A DNA stretch of 64,000 bases from Oscillospiraceae bacterium (GTDB taxonomy: Bacteria > Bacillota > Clostridia > Oscillospirales > Ruminococcaceae): positions 41,811-105,810 of the forward strand of contig JAKSPK010000004.1 of NCBI GenBank assembly GCA_024404875.1. The letters are read 5' to 3'. Positions 33,420-42,811 of the stretch are shown here, in pieces. Below the pieces are notes generated by a model that saw only the letters and a program-made list of their open reading frames with translations, was not told the DNA's origin and searched no databases. Positions within the stretch are counted from its first letter, which is position 1. Each line of letters begins with the position of its first letter. The position numbers and the translations under genes are program-made.

Positions 33420-34022
33420 TTGATAGATCATTTACGCGGCTCGGTAGCCTACAAAGAACCGGGACTTGTCGTGATCGACTGCGGGGGCGTGGGCTATGCC
33501 TGCCGTACCAGTGTGCAGACGGCGGCTGCCGTCGGTGCGGTCGATACCGAAACGATGCTGTTCACGCGCATGACAGTCCGTGAGGACGAGATTGCGCTCT
33601 ACGGCTTTGCGGCACGCAGTGAGCGAAGCTGCTTCGATCAGCTGGTTTCCGTTTCGGGCGTCGGGCCGAAAGCGGCTCTGGCGATTCTTTCTGATTTTAC
33701 GCCCGATCGCTTTGCACTGAGTGTTGCGGCGGGAGATTATAAACAATTTACCAAGACGAAGGGTATTGGCGCGAAAACTGCACAGCGCATCGTGCTGGAG
33801 CTGAAGGATAAGGTCGCGAAATCCGTTGAGCGGGAGGGACTTCCTGCTGTACCGGTGCAGATCAGCGGCGGCAGTCTGGAGGAGGCGATGAGTGCGCTGC
33901 TCGTTCTGGGATATTCGCAGGGTGAGGCGGCGGAAGCGCTTGCGTCACTCGATCCCGCGCTGCCATCGTCAGAGCTGATTCGGCTGGCGCTTTCAAAGCT
34001 CGGCAAGCGGATGCTCGGATAA
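33420..34022 (+). CDS. ruvA: Holliday junction branch-migration protein RuvA
   Basis: 200 residues, normal RuvA length. The N-terminal OB domain starts IDHLRGSVAYKEPG, then two helix-hairpin-helix motifs (VSGVGPKAALAIL and TKGIGAKTAQRIVLEL) and the C-terminal domain that contacts RuvB. The start is a TTG placed eight bases after AGGAGG, so two consecutive ruv genes use TTG. An ATG 39 bases upstream overlaps the ruvC end and lacks a ribosome site. Confidence 0.95.
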   Translation: MIDHLRGSVAYKEPGLVVIDCGGVGYACRTSVQTAAAVGAVDTETMLFTRMTVREDEIALYGFAARSERSCFDQLVSVSGVGPKAALAILSDFTPDRFALSVAAGDYKQFTKTKGIGAKTAQRIVLELKDKVAKSVEREGLPAVPVQISGGSLEEAMSALLVLGYSQGEAAEALASLDPALPSSELIRLALSKLGKRMLG

Positions 34023-34108
34023 TCAAACCAATGTGGATTGATAGCATGGAAAAGTAAATTATAAATCAAATAAATACAGATCATGCGGAAAAAAAGGAGG
34101 AAATAAAG

Positions 34109-34834
34109 ATGAATCTTGACGAATTACTGAAGGAAGCGATTACCAAACCGGAGAAACGCTCGCTCTTTCTGCAAATGCTCATCAAGAGTGATGTTTATGT
34201 CATTTGCAAGCGGCCGGTGAAGCAGGATGATGTCAATGGCGGCATTTCAATGGAGCTGGTCACCACACAGAATCCGGACGGTGATATCTTTATCCCGTTT
34301 TTCACGAGCTACCGCTCTTTGCAGCAGTTTGCAAAGCGATATGTCAACTGCTACAAGCTCAACTGCCTGCGTCTGTTTGACCTGATCCAGTCTGCGAATG
34401 CTGTTCTGAATCCGAATTCCTATGGTAAGGAGTTTTCCTCGCAGGAGATCAAGAGCATTCTTATGGTTGCCCGGAACCTCAATATTCCGGCGATCTCCAT
34501 GAAAGAGGAGGAGACGATCGAATACAGAGTGAGCCAGAAGAATCTGGATCACCTGCTCCGTCCGCTGACTCGATATCTCGCGAGACAGGCGAATGTCGAT
34601 GCCTGCTATCTGGTCGAGATGATCCGCGGCTGCGAGCGTCCGCAGACACTCTTTGTTTTCGATATGAGCGGCAACACGCGCAAGCTGTTCTTCCCGCTTT
34701 CCAAGTATATGCAGAATTATACGAAATCCGGCGATTCGCTGGTGTTCATCAGTCTGGAGGAGGCAGCCGCGAAGAAGGCTGTCAAGGGCATTGATCCGTT
34801 TTATGTCCGCAAGAAGCGTTTCTTCGAGCAGTAA
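34109..34834 (+). CDS. SseB-family protein
   Basis: 241 residues with AAGGAGG upstream. The N-terminal half (VYVICKRPV to IPFFTSYRSLQQFAK) looks like an SseB domain, and the C-terminal half (YLARQANVDACYLVEMI to LVFISLEEAA) like the matching SseB C-terminal domain. SseB was named for enhanced serine sensitivity in E. coli; its biochemical role is not known. Here it sits between ruvA and ruvB. Confidence 0.75.
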   Translation: MNLDELLKEAITKPEKRSLFLQMLIKSDVYVICKRPVKQDDVNGGISMELVTTQNPDGDIFIPFFTSYRSLQQFAKRYVNCYKLNCLRLFDLIQSANAVLNPNSYGKEFSSQEIKSILMVARNLNIPAISMKEEETIEYRVSQKNLDHLLRPLTRYLARQANVDACYLVEMIRGCERPQTLFVFDMSGNTRKLFFPLSKYMQNYTKSGDSLVFISLEEAAAKKAVKGIDPFYVRKKRFFEQ

Positions 34835-34863
34835 TGTGACTATTTTGGAGATACTTTTTAGCT

Positions 34864-35943
34864 ATGATTCAAACCGGAACCCCTGTTTTTGACGAGGACG
34901 AGAGCCGCATTTCCAGTCCGGAGATTATTCCGACAGACGGCGATGTCGAGGTCTCGCTTCGTCCGAAATCACTGAATGACTATATCGGGCAGGATACGGT
35001 AAAGCAGAATCTTGCGGTCTATATCGAGGCGGCACGCCGCCGCAGTGAGCCGCTTGACCATGTTTTGCTCTACGGCCCGCCCGGTCTCGGAAAGACGACG
35101 CTCTCCGGCATTATTGCGCATGAGATGGGTGTGAATCTGCGGATCACCTCCGGCCCCGCAATCGAAAAACCCGGCGATCTGGCCGCGCTGCTGACGAATC
35201 TTGGCCGCGGCGATGTGTTGTTTGTCGATGAGATCCACCGTTTGTCGAGAGCCGTCGAGGAGATCCTCTATCCGGCGCTTGAGGACAGAGCGCTCGATAT
35301 TATGATCGGAAAAGGACCGTCTGCGCGGTCGATCCGCGTGGATCTCCAGCCCTTTACGCTGGTCGGCGCAACGACCAGAGCCGGACAGCTTTCCGCACCG
35401 CTGCGCGATCGCTTCGGGATTGTGCAGCGATTGGAGTTGTATACGCCGGAGCAGCTCAGCGATATCATCCGCAGAAGCGCGATGCTGCTTGATATTCCCT
35501 GCGAAGCGGACGGCGCGATGGAGCTTGCGAAGCGTTCCCGCGGTACACCGCGTATTGCGAACCGTCTGCTGCGGCGCGTCCGGGATTTTGCGGATGTGCT
35601 GGGTACAGGCGTGATCGACAAGGAGACCACGCGCAAGGCGCTGGAGCGTCTGGAAATCGACGAGCTGGGACTTGATAAGCTCGATCACCGGCTGCTCGAT
35701 ATGATGATCCGCGGCTACCGCGGCGGCCCTGTCGGACTTGAAACGCTTGCCTCTGCGATCGGCGAGGAGGCTGTGACATTGGAAGATGTCTGCGAGCCGT
35801 ATCTGATGCAGCTCGGAATGTTGGCGCGCACGCCGCGCGGCAGAGTTGCGACGCAGCTGGCCTATGCGCATCTTGGCTATCAGTTCGGTGATGACGCATC
35901 CGGCGGAAAGCAATATTCGTTCACGGATATGCAGGATCCGTGA
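34864..35943 (+). CDS. ruvB: Holliday junction helicase motor RuvB
   Basis: 359 residues. A AAA+ ring motor that drives branch migration with Ruv[14 protein letters not shown] is Walker [12 protein letters not shown] Walker B, followed by [15 protein letters not shown] (sensor/Arg finger) and the C-terminal winged helix. There are about 25 extra acidic N-terminal residues before [11 protein letters not shown]. The ribosome site (GGAG, 13 bases away) is weak. Confidence 0.97.
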   Translation: MIQTGTPVFDEDESRISSPEIIPTDGDVEVSLRPKSLNDYIGQDTVKQNLAVYIEAARRRSEPLDHVLLYGPPGLGKTTLSGIIAHEMGVNLRITSGPAIEKPGDLAALLTNLGRGDVLFVDEIHRLSRAVEEILYPALEDRALDIMIGKGPSARSIRVDLQPFTLVGATTRAGQLSAPLRDRFGIVQRLELYTPEQLSDIIRRSAMLLDIPCEADGAMELAKRSRGTPRIANRLLRRVRDFADVLGTGVIDKETTRKALERLEIDELGLDKLDHRLLDMMIRGYRGGPVGLETLASAIGEEAVTLEDVCEPYLMQLGMLARTPRGRVATQLAYAHLGYQFGDDASGGKQYSFTDMQDP

Positions 35944-35958
35944 CACAGGAGAAAATCC

Positions 35959-36501
35959 ATGAGTTTCTTGCCCAAAAAGAATTACAAATACAATCGGGAG
36001 ATACCGCTTCCGGCCGGACTGATCCACGGTCAGTCGCTGGGGGCGGTATCAGGTATGAAATTCGGGCTTTCCAATATGAGCCTCAGCGGCTGTGAGGTCA
36101 TTGCGGTTTACAATGCGCTGCTGCTCTGCGGCCGCTCCGCCGATTTCTCGAAGATCGCGTATTACATGGAGCGGTTCCGTGTCCTGTTCGGCTTCTGGGG
36201 GACCAATTTTCTGTCGCTTGGCCATTGTCTGAAGCATTTCGGTCTGCACGCCAGGCGTGTGCGGAAGCGTGAAAAGATCGAAGCGGCACTCGAAAGCGGC
36301 AGGACAGTCGTGTATGTTTACTGGTGCGGCAAACGGTTCCGCTCGTCGGTGCATACAGTCGTGCTGCAGAAGCATGGGGATGAGATTCGCATCTGCAATG
36401 CATATAACCAGTGCGGGCATATCTTCCGGACGCCGTACAGCGGATTCCTCGCCTCAAAGCGGACGCTCTTCGGTTATATCATTGAACCGGATGCGGCGTG
36501 A
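35959..36501 (+). CDS. Small C39/papain-like cysteine-peptidase-fold protein
   Basis: 180 residues, RBS CAGGAG. The pattern SGCEVIAVYNALLL (Cys near 46), SSVHTVVLQ (His near 134) and NAYNQCG (Asn near 146) matches the Cys-His-Asn arrangement of C39-like peptidases. No signal peptide or membrane span, and no bacteriocin transporter nearby, so a housekeeping or unknown cytoplasmic role is likely. It is 15 bp after ruvB and opens a run of tightly packed small genes. Confidence 0.6.
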   Translation: MSFLPKKNYKYNREIPLPAGLIHGQSLGAVSGMKFGLSNMSLSGCEVIAVYNALLLCGRSADFSKIAYYMERFRVLFGFWGTNFLSLGHCLKHFGLHARRVRKREKIEAALESGRTVVYVYWCGKRFRSSVHTVVLQKHGDEIRICNAYNQCGHIFRTPYSGFLASKRTLFGYIIEPDAA

Positions 36502-36513
36502 GGAGTGTATGCT

Positions 36514-37161
36514 ATGGCATTTGATTTCAAGAAGGAATACAAGGAATTCTATCTGCCGCCGAAAAAACCGGTGCTTTTGACCGTTCCGCCGATGCAGTTC
36601 GTTGCCGTGCGCGGAACAGGAGATCCAAATGCAGAGAATGGTGCATATCAGCACGCGATGCAGCTGCTTTACGGCATTGCGTTTACTGTGAAAATGAGCA
36701 AAATGACTGATCATCGGATTCCCGGTTATTTTGATTTTACGGTGCCGCCGCTGGAGGGACTCTGGCAGCAGGACGGCAGCACGGATGGTATGATCGACAA
36801 TACCCGAAAAGATGCATTTCAGTGGATCTCGATGATTCGTCTGCCGGATTTTGTCACTGCGGAGGAGTTTGAATGGGCAAGACAGGAGGCCAGCGGAAAA
36901 AAGAAGATGGATTTCTCTGCTGCGGAATTCTTTTCATATCATGAGGGGCTTTGTGTGCAGTGTATGCACATCGGAAGCTATGACACTGAGCACGAGACAG
37001 TTTCCAAGATGCAGGGTTATATGCAGGATCACGGGCTGATCTCCGATGATTCAATGAACCGGCGGCATCACGAAATATATCTCAGCGATCCGAGAAAGAC
37101 AGCACCCGAAAAGCTGAAAACGGTTATCCGGCTTCCGGTTGTTCGGCAGGAAACAAAATGA
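36514..37161 (+). CDS. GyrI-like small-molecule-binding protein
   Basis: 215 residues. The form MAFDFKKEYKEFYLPPKKP followed by PPMQFVAVRGTGDPN and the closing pattern RHHEIYLSDPRKTAPEKLKTVIR is that of stand-alone GyrI-like domain proteins. These bind hydrophobic small molecules or inhibit gyrase in relatives. The start is the ATG eight bases after GAGGAG. It is followed after 13 bp by a TIGR04076-like gene. Confidence 0.8.
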   Translation: MAFDFKKEYKEFYLPPKKPVLLTVPPMQFVAVRGTGDPNAENGAYQHAMQLLYGIAFTVKMSKMTDHRIPGYFDFTVPPLEGLWQQDGSTDGMIDNTRKDAFQWISMIRLPDFVTAEEFEWARQEASGKKKMDFSAAEFFSYHEGLCVQCMHIGSYDTEHETVSKMQGYMQDHGLISDDSMNRRHHEIYLSDPRKTAPEKLKTVIRLPVVRQETK

Positions 37162-37174
37162 GGAGATGAACACT

Positions 37175-37528
37175 GTGAAAAAGTGGTATGATGAAGAATA
37201 TGTTTTCACAGTCGAGGTGACCGGCTTTCTGCGTGGAAACAAGACCGAGCATTATTGCAGGAACGGTGAGGAGATCGGTGACCGGTATACCTGTACCTAC
37301 GGCTGTCCGGTCAATCAGGACGGGCAGGGGATCTGTTCCAAGACGATGATGATGCTCTATCCGCTGATGGAGGCCGTCCGGAGCGGCGGCAATATGGAAA
37401 ACCTTGGCGGGGACAGCCAATATTCAAAAACGATTGTTTGTCCGGACGGCTGCGTTATTTTCCGGTTGAGCGCAGAGCCGCTCGGCAATGAGAATTTTCA
37501 TCGGGGCGGTTTCTGGAAAGCAGACTGA
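37175..37528 (+). CDS. TIGR04076-family small protein
   Basis: 117 residues from a GTG (nine bases after GAGGAG; an ATG three codons earlier is possible). It contains several cysteines (EHYCRNGEEIGDRYTCTYGCP and IVCPDG) that may bind metal. The overall pattern fits the TIGR04076 family, whose function is not known. Confidence 0.65.
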   Translation: MKKWYDEEYVFTVEVTGFLRGNKTEHYCRNGEEIGDRYTCTYGCPVNQDGQGICSKTMMMLYPLMEAVRSGGNMENLGGDSQYSKTIVCPDGCVIFRLSAEPLGNENFHRGGFWKAD

Positions 37529-37562
37529 CCATGCCGGAATCCGGGAAAAAGGGAGTGAGAAC

Positions 37563-38963
37563 ATGAGCAGATTTTTGCGGCAGGAGGGACTGCGCGGCAT
37601 TGCGATCACAGAGATATCCTGTGAGCTGATGCTGCGGCTCGGCAGAGCTGCGGCGCAGGCGATCGGCCGCACGAGCAATCATCCGCCGGTTTTCTACATC
37701 GCGCGCGATCCGCGCCGCTCAGCAGAGGCGCTGGAATCCGCACTTTGTGCGGGCATCTGCGCAGCTGGCGGCATTGCACAGACGCTCGGCGTTTTACCGT
37801 CTTCCGGACTGGCGCTGATGCTCTCAGCGGAGGATGCGGAGGCCGGCATTGCGCTGACCGGCGGTGATCTGCCCTATGAATCGATCTGCGTGCGGCTCTT
37901 TGCAAAGGACGGTTCACCGATGTCCTCAGAGCAGCTTGATACGATCTCTTCCATGATGCCGTCGAACGCGGCCATGCCGCTGAAATCGCATCAGAACTGC
38001 GGCATTATCGTCCGCCAGGATGATGCACGAAAGCGGTACCTCCGGCTCCTGGCATCCCGGCTTGCAACGCCGATAGATCTGCGGCAGAGCGGCCCGCTGC
38101 GTGTGGCGCTGGACTGTGCGAACGGCTCTGTCAGTAGGATAGCGGAGATTCTGTTCCGGCATCTCGGGGCAGAGGTGCTGCTGCTGAATAACAATCCTGA
38201 CGGCATCAATATCAATCGCGAATGCGGCGTGAAGGCGGTCGAGCCGCTGATCCAGTTTGTCAAGGATTATAACTGTAATGCAGGATTTGCATTTGACGGT
38301 GACGGCGGCAGATGTCTCGCTGTCGATGAGAGCGGCGAGCTGCTCAACGGCGACCGGATGCTCGCGATCCTCTGCGAGGACAGGCTGGAGTTGCAGGAGA
38401 ATGCGCCGGCCGGCAGACCGCGTGTCATGGAGCGCGGTGTTGCAGCGACGGTCATGTCGAATCTCGGCTTTCTGCGCTATGCGAAGCGGCGCGGGATTCC
38501 GCTTCAGATCACGCAGCCTGCGCCGCAGTTCGTGCTGGATAAGATGCATAATCTCGGTCTCGCACTCGGCGGTGACGGCTCCGGCTATTTGTTTTTTGAT
38601 GATATTCCGGCACCGGATGGTCTGATGACGGCTGCCAGGCTTTTGCAGGTGGTGCAGCGGACGGGAAAGCCGCTCAGTATGCTGGCCGAGGTCATGGAAT
38701 ATGATCCGCAGGTCGCTGTATCGGTTCGGATTCCGCAGTACTGGCGTGAAATCTGGAAAAACGATCCGGAGATCATTAAGTTTATCAACGCCTGCGAGGA
38801 TGAGCTCGGTACGGACGGGCGCATTCTTGTTCGAGAGCGGCGCGACGATGCCTCGATTCGCATTATGCTGGAGGGACGCGATTTCCGCCGCATCAACAAT
38901 TATGCTTTTGCAATCGCGGAGGTTATTACCGCGCGGACGGCGAAAGCCAAAAAACAAGGATGA
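37563..38963 (+). CDS. Phosphohexomutase (GlmM/ManB-like) homologue, probably inactive
   Basis: 466 residues, the usual length, beginning with GLRGIA as GlmM does. The four active-site loops are all altered. The phosphoserine loop TASHNP reads TGGDLP (99-104, no Ser). The metal loop DGDGDR reads DGDGGR (245-250). The sugar loop GEQSGH reads GDGSGY (near 338). The phosphate loop RxSGTE reads RERRDDAS (near 423). The enzyme therefore cannot be phosphorylated in the normal way. A regulatory or scaffold role is inferred. RBS AAGGGAG. A true glmM must lie elsewhere. Confidence 0.8.
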   Translation: MSRFLRQEGLRGIAITEISCELMLRLGRAAAQAIGRTSNHPPVFYIARDPRRSAEALESALCAGICAAGGIAQTLGVLPSSGLALMLSAEDAEAGIALTGGDLPYESICVRLFAKDGSPMSSEQLDTISSMMPSNAAMPLKSHQNCGIIVRQDDARKRYLRLLASRLATPIDLRQSGPLRVALDCANGSVSRIAEILFRHLGAEVLLLNNNPDGININRECGVKAVEPLIQFVKDYNCNAGFAFDGDGGRCLAVDESGELLNGDRMLAILCEDRLELQENAPAGRPRVMERGVAATVMSNLGFLRYAKRRGIPLQITQPAPQFVLDKMHNLGLALGGDGSGYLFFDDIPAPDGLMTAARLLQVVQRTGKPLSMLAEVMEYDPQVAVSVRIPQYWREIWKNDPEIIKFINACEDELGTDGRILVRERRDDASIRIMLEGRDFRRINNYAFAIAEVITARTAKAKKQG

Positions 38964-39054
38964 GCATTGGAAGCTGTTGGACAGTCGCCTTATGATGCTG
39001 ATAATGCATACTGTCTGCATAGACAGATGCAGCGATATATGAGGGAAAACAGGA

Positions 39055-39561
39055 ATGGATGAAATAACGCTTGATCTGCATAATTATCCCGAAAATGCGG
39101 AAAGGCATGAACGGACAGCCGTGCGCGGGATTGTGCGGCGCGGCGTTCGGTATCTCATGATTTACAGCCGCAAACATGGTGACTGTAAGTTTCCGGGCGG
39201 CGGAAGAGAAACAGGCGAAACGCTCGCAGATACACTGTTTCGTGAGATGCGCGAGGAAACCGGATATGATGTTTTGCCGGAATCACTGCGTGAATATCTC
39301 ACGGTACATGAACGGCGTGTCAGCATTCACGGTGATCTGCTCTGTATGGATTCGCATTATTATTTTTGTGAGGTTGGAGATACCGTACACGGACAGCAAC
39401 TGCAGGATTATGAGATCGACGAAGACTATGAGGTGCGCTGGCTGACGCTTTCGGAGGCGCTGTGCTGCAACAGGGCAGTCGATCAGGCTGACAGTACGCC
39501 ATGGATTCAGCGCGAAATCACGGTGCTGGAACGGCTGACGGAAAGTGAATCATCATTCTGA
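39055..39561 (+). CDS. Nudix hydrolase
   Basis: 168 residues with an intact Nudix box, GGGRETGETLADTLFREM then REETGY, so it should hydrolyse a nucleoside-diphosphate-linked substrate with Mg2+. Substrate not predictable. It lies 91 bp after the phosphohexomutase homologue. This contrasts with the damaged Nudix box of the regulator at 7 kb. Confidence 0.88.
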   Translation: MDEITLDLHNYPENAERHERTAVRGIVRRGVRYLMIYSRKHGDCKFPGGGRETGETLADTLFREMREETGYDVLPESLREYLTVHERRVSIHGDLLCMDSHYYFCEVGDTVHGQQLQDYEIDEDYEVRWLTLSEALCCNRAVDQADSTPWIQREITVLERLTESESSF

Positions 39562-39637
39562 ATGTTGTTCAGTATCATGAAACGGATCCTTCGGTTGAAA
39601 TAATTAAGCCCATAAAACGGGTTCAAAGGGATTGAAT

Positions 39638-40510
39638 ATGAGAATCGCAAAAAACTGGGCGGATTACCGCCTGATCGATACAAAATCCGGTGAGCGGCTG
39701 GAGCGCTGGGGCAATGTCACGCTGATTCGCCCTGATCCGCAGGTCATTTGGCAGACATCGCCCCTGACCGATCTCTGGCAGCACGCCGACGGACACTATT
39801 ACCGCTCAAAATCGGGCGGCGGGCAGTGGGAATACCGCAAAAAGCCGCCGGAGAGCTGGCAGATCCGTTACCGCGAGCTGACATTCATCGTTCGCCCGAC
39901 CGGCTTTAAGCATACGGGACTGTTTCCGGAGCAGGCGGTCAACTGGGACTGGATGCAGGAAACGATCCGCAATGCCGGACGGCCTGTGCGCGTGCTGAAT
40001 CTGTTCGCGTATACGGGCGGCGCGACGCTTGCTTGTGCGGCGGCGGGGGCAGAGGTTTGTCATGTGGATGCGGCAAAGGGCATGGTGCAGTGGGCGCGTG
40101 AGAATGCCGCAGCCTCCGGCCTGACCGACAAACCGATCCGCTGGATCGTCGATGACTGTGAAAAATTCATTCGCAGAGAGGCACGGCGTGATCGGAAATA
40201 TGATGCGATCATTATGGATCCGCCGAGCTATGGCCGCGGACCCGGCGGTGAGATCTGGAAGCTCGAAAACAGCATTTATCCGCTGGTTGAGGCCTGTCTT
40301 GATGTGCTTTCCGATGAACCGCTGTTCTTCCTGCTCAACAGCTATACGACCGGCCTTTCGCCGTCGGTCATGGGCTATCTGCTGCACTCGCTTATCGTAC
40401 CCAAATGCGGCGGAACGGTATCAGCGGATGAGATTGGCCTGCCGGTTGAGCTTGCAAAGGCGGCGCTTCCCTGCGGAGCGACGGCGATCTGGAAAGCGGC
40501 AGAAAGGTGA
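39638..40510 (+). CDS. Class I SAM-dependent methyltransferase (RlmI/RlmK-like)
   Basis: 290 residues. The SAM-binding motif is VLNLFAYTGGATLACAAAGA, followed by HVDAAKGMVQWARENA and the catalytic-type IIMDPPSYGRG. This pattern is typical of ribosomal RNA cytosine or guanine methyltransferases related to RlmI/RlmK. It lacks the N-terminal PUA domain of RlmI. Start after AAAGGGATTG. Confidence 0.85.
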   Translation: MRIAKNWADYRLIDTKSGERLERWGNVTLIRPDPQVIWQTSPLTDLWQHADGHYYRSKSGGGQWEYRKKPPESWQIRYRELTFIVRPTGFKHTGLFPEQAVNWDWMQETIRNAGRPVRVLNLFAYTGGATLACAAAGAEVCHVDAAKGMVQWARENAAASGLTDKPIRWIVDDCEKFIRREARRDRKYDAIIMDPPSYGRGPGGEIWKLENSIYPLVEACLDVLSDEPLFFLLNSYTTGLSPSVMGYLLHSLIVPKCGGTVSADEIGLPVELAKAALPCGATAIWKAAER

Positions 40511-40661
40511 ATTCACCCTTTTGCGGCAAGGAAATGGCGATAGGAGTTATCAGCGCAGGCTGATTCGGGCTGCCGGCGTTTTTCTGCTGGTGCGACGATG
40601 TCTTCTTTATGCAGCATACCGCAGTTCCCGCGGAAAAGCATAGGATTATCACGGAATGTGG

Positions 40662-40684
40662 CTGCATGATGAAAAATCATGCAG
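40662..40684. other. Hairpin upstream of ecfA1
   Basis: CTGCATGAT-GAAAA-ATCATGCAG, a 9-bp perfect stem in the 240-bp gap before ecfA1. No T run follows, so a regulatory leader element is as likely as a terminator. Nothing else recognisable in the gap. Confidence 0.4.
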
Positions 40685-40750
40685 AAGCTGTATCTGCTCC
40701 GAATCTGTTTACGCCTGCATAGAATACGGAATATTCATAGGTGATATTGC

Positions 40751-41614
40751 ATGATGGAACCGCTTATCAGAATTGAGAATGTGCATTTTTCATATCCGGC
40801 GGAGGACGAGCAGTCCAAGCCGGCAGAGGTGCTGAAAGGCATCACGCTCTCATTTGAACACGGCGAGCTGGTCGCGGTGCTGGGACATAACGGCTCCGGC
40901 AAATCGACGCTTGCAAAGCTCATGAATGCGATCCTGCTCCCGACTGAGGGCAGCGTGACGGTCGCGGGCATGGACACAAAGAATGAAGACAAGCTGCTGG
41001 AGATCCGGCAGCATGCCGGGATGGTGTTTCAGAATCCGGATAACCAGATCGTCGCAACGATTGTCGAGGAAGATGTGGCATTCGGACTGGAAAATCTCGG
41101 CGTGCCGACCGATGAGATGCGCACTCGTGTCGATCAGGCGCTGCAGGCGGTCGGGATGTACGAATATCGTCATCACGCGCCGCATCAGCTCTCCGGCGGA
41201 CAGAAACAGCGTGTTGCGATCGCGGGCATCATCGCCATGCGGCCGGACTGCATCATTCTCGATGAGCCGACCGCCATGCTTGATCCGCAGGGACGCAAAG
41301 AGGTCATGCGGACGATCAAGCTGCTCAACCGCGATTACGGCATCACGATCATACTTATTACGCACGAAATGGATGAGGCTGCGCAGTGTGACCGCGTTGT
41401 TGTTGTCGATCATGGTGAGGTGCGGATGGATGCGAAGCCGGAGAAGGTGTTCTCCCATGTGCAGCAGATGCGCAGTCTGGGACTGGATGTTCCGCAGCCG
41501 ACCGAACTGATTGATTTGCTCCGGCAGTCCGGCTATGATCTCGATCCGGAGATCATGACTGTCGAGGCCTGCGTGGATGCGATCGCAAAGCTAATTCAGA
41601 AACAGGAAGAATGA
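40751..41614 (+). CDS. ecfA1: ECF transporter ATPase A1
   Basis: 287 residues. ABC ATPase with Walker A GHNGSGKST, the Q-loop region GMVFQNPDNQIVATIVEEDV, signature LSGGQKQRVAIAG and Walker B IILDEPTAMLDP. With EcfA2 and EcfT it forms the shared energising module for vitamin and metal substrate-binding S components. The order ecfA1-ecfA2-ecfT-(x)-truA matches the usual Firmicute cluster. Two adjacent ATGs (40751, 40754) follow AGGTGAT. Confidence 0.93.
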   Translation: MMEPLIRIENVHFSYPAEDEQSKPAEVLKGITLSFEHGELVAVLGHNGSGKSTLAKLMNAILLPTEGSVTVAGMDTKNEDKLLEIRQHAGMVFQNPDNQIVATIVEEDVAFGLENLGVPTDEMRTRVDQALQAVGMYEYRHHAPHQLSGGQKQRVAIAGIIAMRPDCIILDEPTAMLDPQGRKEVMRTIKLLNRDYGITIILITHEMDEAAQCDRVVVVDHGEVRMDAKPEKVFSHVQQMRSLGLDVPQPTELIDLLRQSGYDLDPEIMTVEACVDAIAKLIQKQEE

Positions 41615-41629
41615 CAGGACGGAGGGCAT

Positions 41630-41875
41630 ATGAAATGCCCATTTTGTGAAAATGAAATGCAGAAGGGGATTCTGTCCGGCGACGGCAGATCCGCTGTGAC
41701 ATGGAAGGCCGGGGAGGAGCAGACCGGATTTTTCGATCGGTTCCTCGGCATCGGCAAGGTGACTGCCGCAAAGCATACGCTTGCGCATTTTGCGATTGAG
41801 GCAAATTACTGTCATGCCTGCAAAAAAAAGAACTTTGATACAGATATTCAAAGCAGCACCGATCTACAGAAATAA
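41630..41875 (+). CDS. Small zinc-ribbon protein
   Basis: 81 residues with CPFC near the start and CHAC near the end, a likely zinc ribbon of the PF20097-like family (MKCPFCENEMQKG). It lies in the ecf cluster, 15 bp after ecfA1 and 69 bp before ecfA2. Function unknown. Confidence 0.75.
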   Translation: MKCPFCENEMQKGILSGDGRSAVTWKAGEEQTGFFDRFLGIGKVTAAKHTLAHFAIEANYCHACKKKNFDTDIQSSTDLQK

Positions 41876-41944
41876 GGTGCAGTATGCTGCCGGAGAAACC
41901 GGCCGCAGCGGAGCTGAAATCTCCGCAGGAAAGGAACCATCGCA

Positions 41945-42811
41945 ATGCCGATTCTTGAAGCGAAAAATCTGACCTATACATACAGCGTCGGCTCGCCGTT
42001 TGAGAAAACAGCGGTCGATCATATTGATCTGCAAATCGAGCAGGGCGATTTTGTCGGGATCATCGGGCATACCGGCTCCGGCAAATCGACGCTGATGCAG
42101 ATGATGAATGGACTGCTCAAGCCGACAGAGGGTACTGTACTCCTGGATGGCAATGATATCTGGGGAAAAAATGCCGACCGCAGAGCCGCACGGTTTCAGG
42201 TCGGACTGGTGTTCCAGTATCCGGAGTATCAGCTCTTTGAGGAGACTGTTTACAAGGATATCGCATTCGGCCCGAAGAATATGGGGCTCGATGAAAAGGA
42301 AATTGATCGCAGAGTGCGTGAGACTGCAGAGACTGTCGGACTGACCGCAGATCTGCTCGAAAAGGCGCCCTATGCTCTCTCCGGCGGACAGAAGCGCCGC
42401 GTCGCAATCGCGGGCGTGATGGCCATGGAGCCGAAAGTACTGATCCTCGATGAGCCGACCGCAGGACTCGATCCGCACGGCCGCACCAAGATCCTGACAC
42501 AGCTTTCCGAATACCATAAACGCACCGGCTGTACGATTATGCTTGTTTCGCACAGCATGGAAGATGTTGCAAAATATGTCTCGAAGCTGCTGGTGCTTTC
42601 CCATGCAAAGGTTATCTGCTATGACACACCAGCGAATGTCTTTGCACGCGGCAGTTCGCTCGAAGAAATGGGGCTTGCTCTGCCGCAGATCACCCGTGTC
42701 TTTCACGGCCTGCGCGAACACGGCATCACATTTCCCGATGAGGTCTATACTGTGAAATATGGTGCGGAGCTGCTGCGCCGCGCACTGGAGGGAGGTAAGT
42801 CCGGATGCTGA
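41945..42811 (+). CDS. ecfA2: ECF transporter ATPase A2
   Basis: 288 residues. Walker A GHTGSGKST, VFQYPEYQLFEETVYKDIAFG, signature LSGGQKRRVAIAG, Walker B LILDEPTAGLDP. The QYPEYQLFEETV segment is typical of EcfA2, as opposed to the QNPDNQ of EcfA1. Its last seven bases overlap the ecfT start, implying coupling. Confidence 0.94.
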   Translation: MPILEAKNLTYTYSVGSPFEKTAVDHIDLQIEQGDFVGIIGHTGSGKSTLMQMMNGLLKPTEGTVLLDGNDIWGKNADRRAARFQVGLVFQYPEYQLFEETVYKDIAFGPKNMGLDEKEIDRRVRETAETVGLTADLLEKAPYALSGGQKRRVAIAGVMAMEPKVLILDEPTAGLDPHGRTKILTQLSEYHKRTGCTIMLVSHSMEDVAKYVSKLLVLSHAKVICYDTPANVFARGSSLEEMGLALPQITRVFHGLREHGITFPDEVYTVKYGAELLRRALEGGKSGC

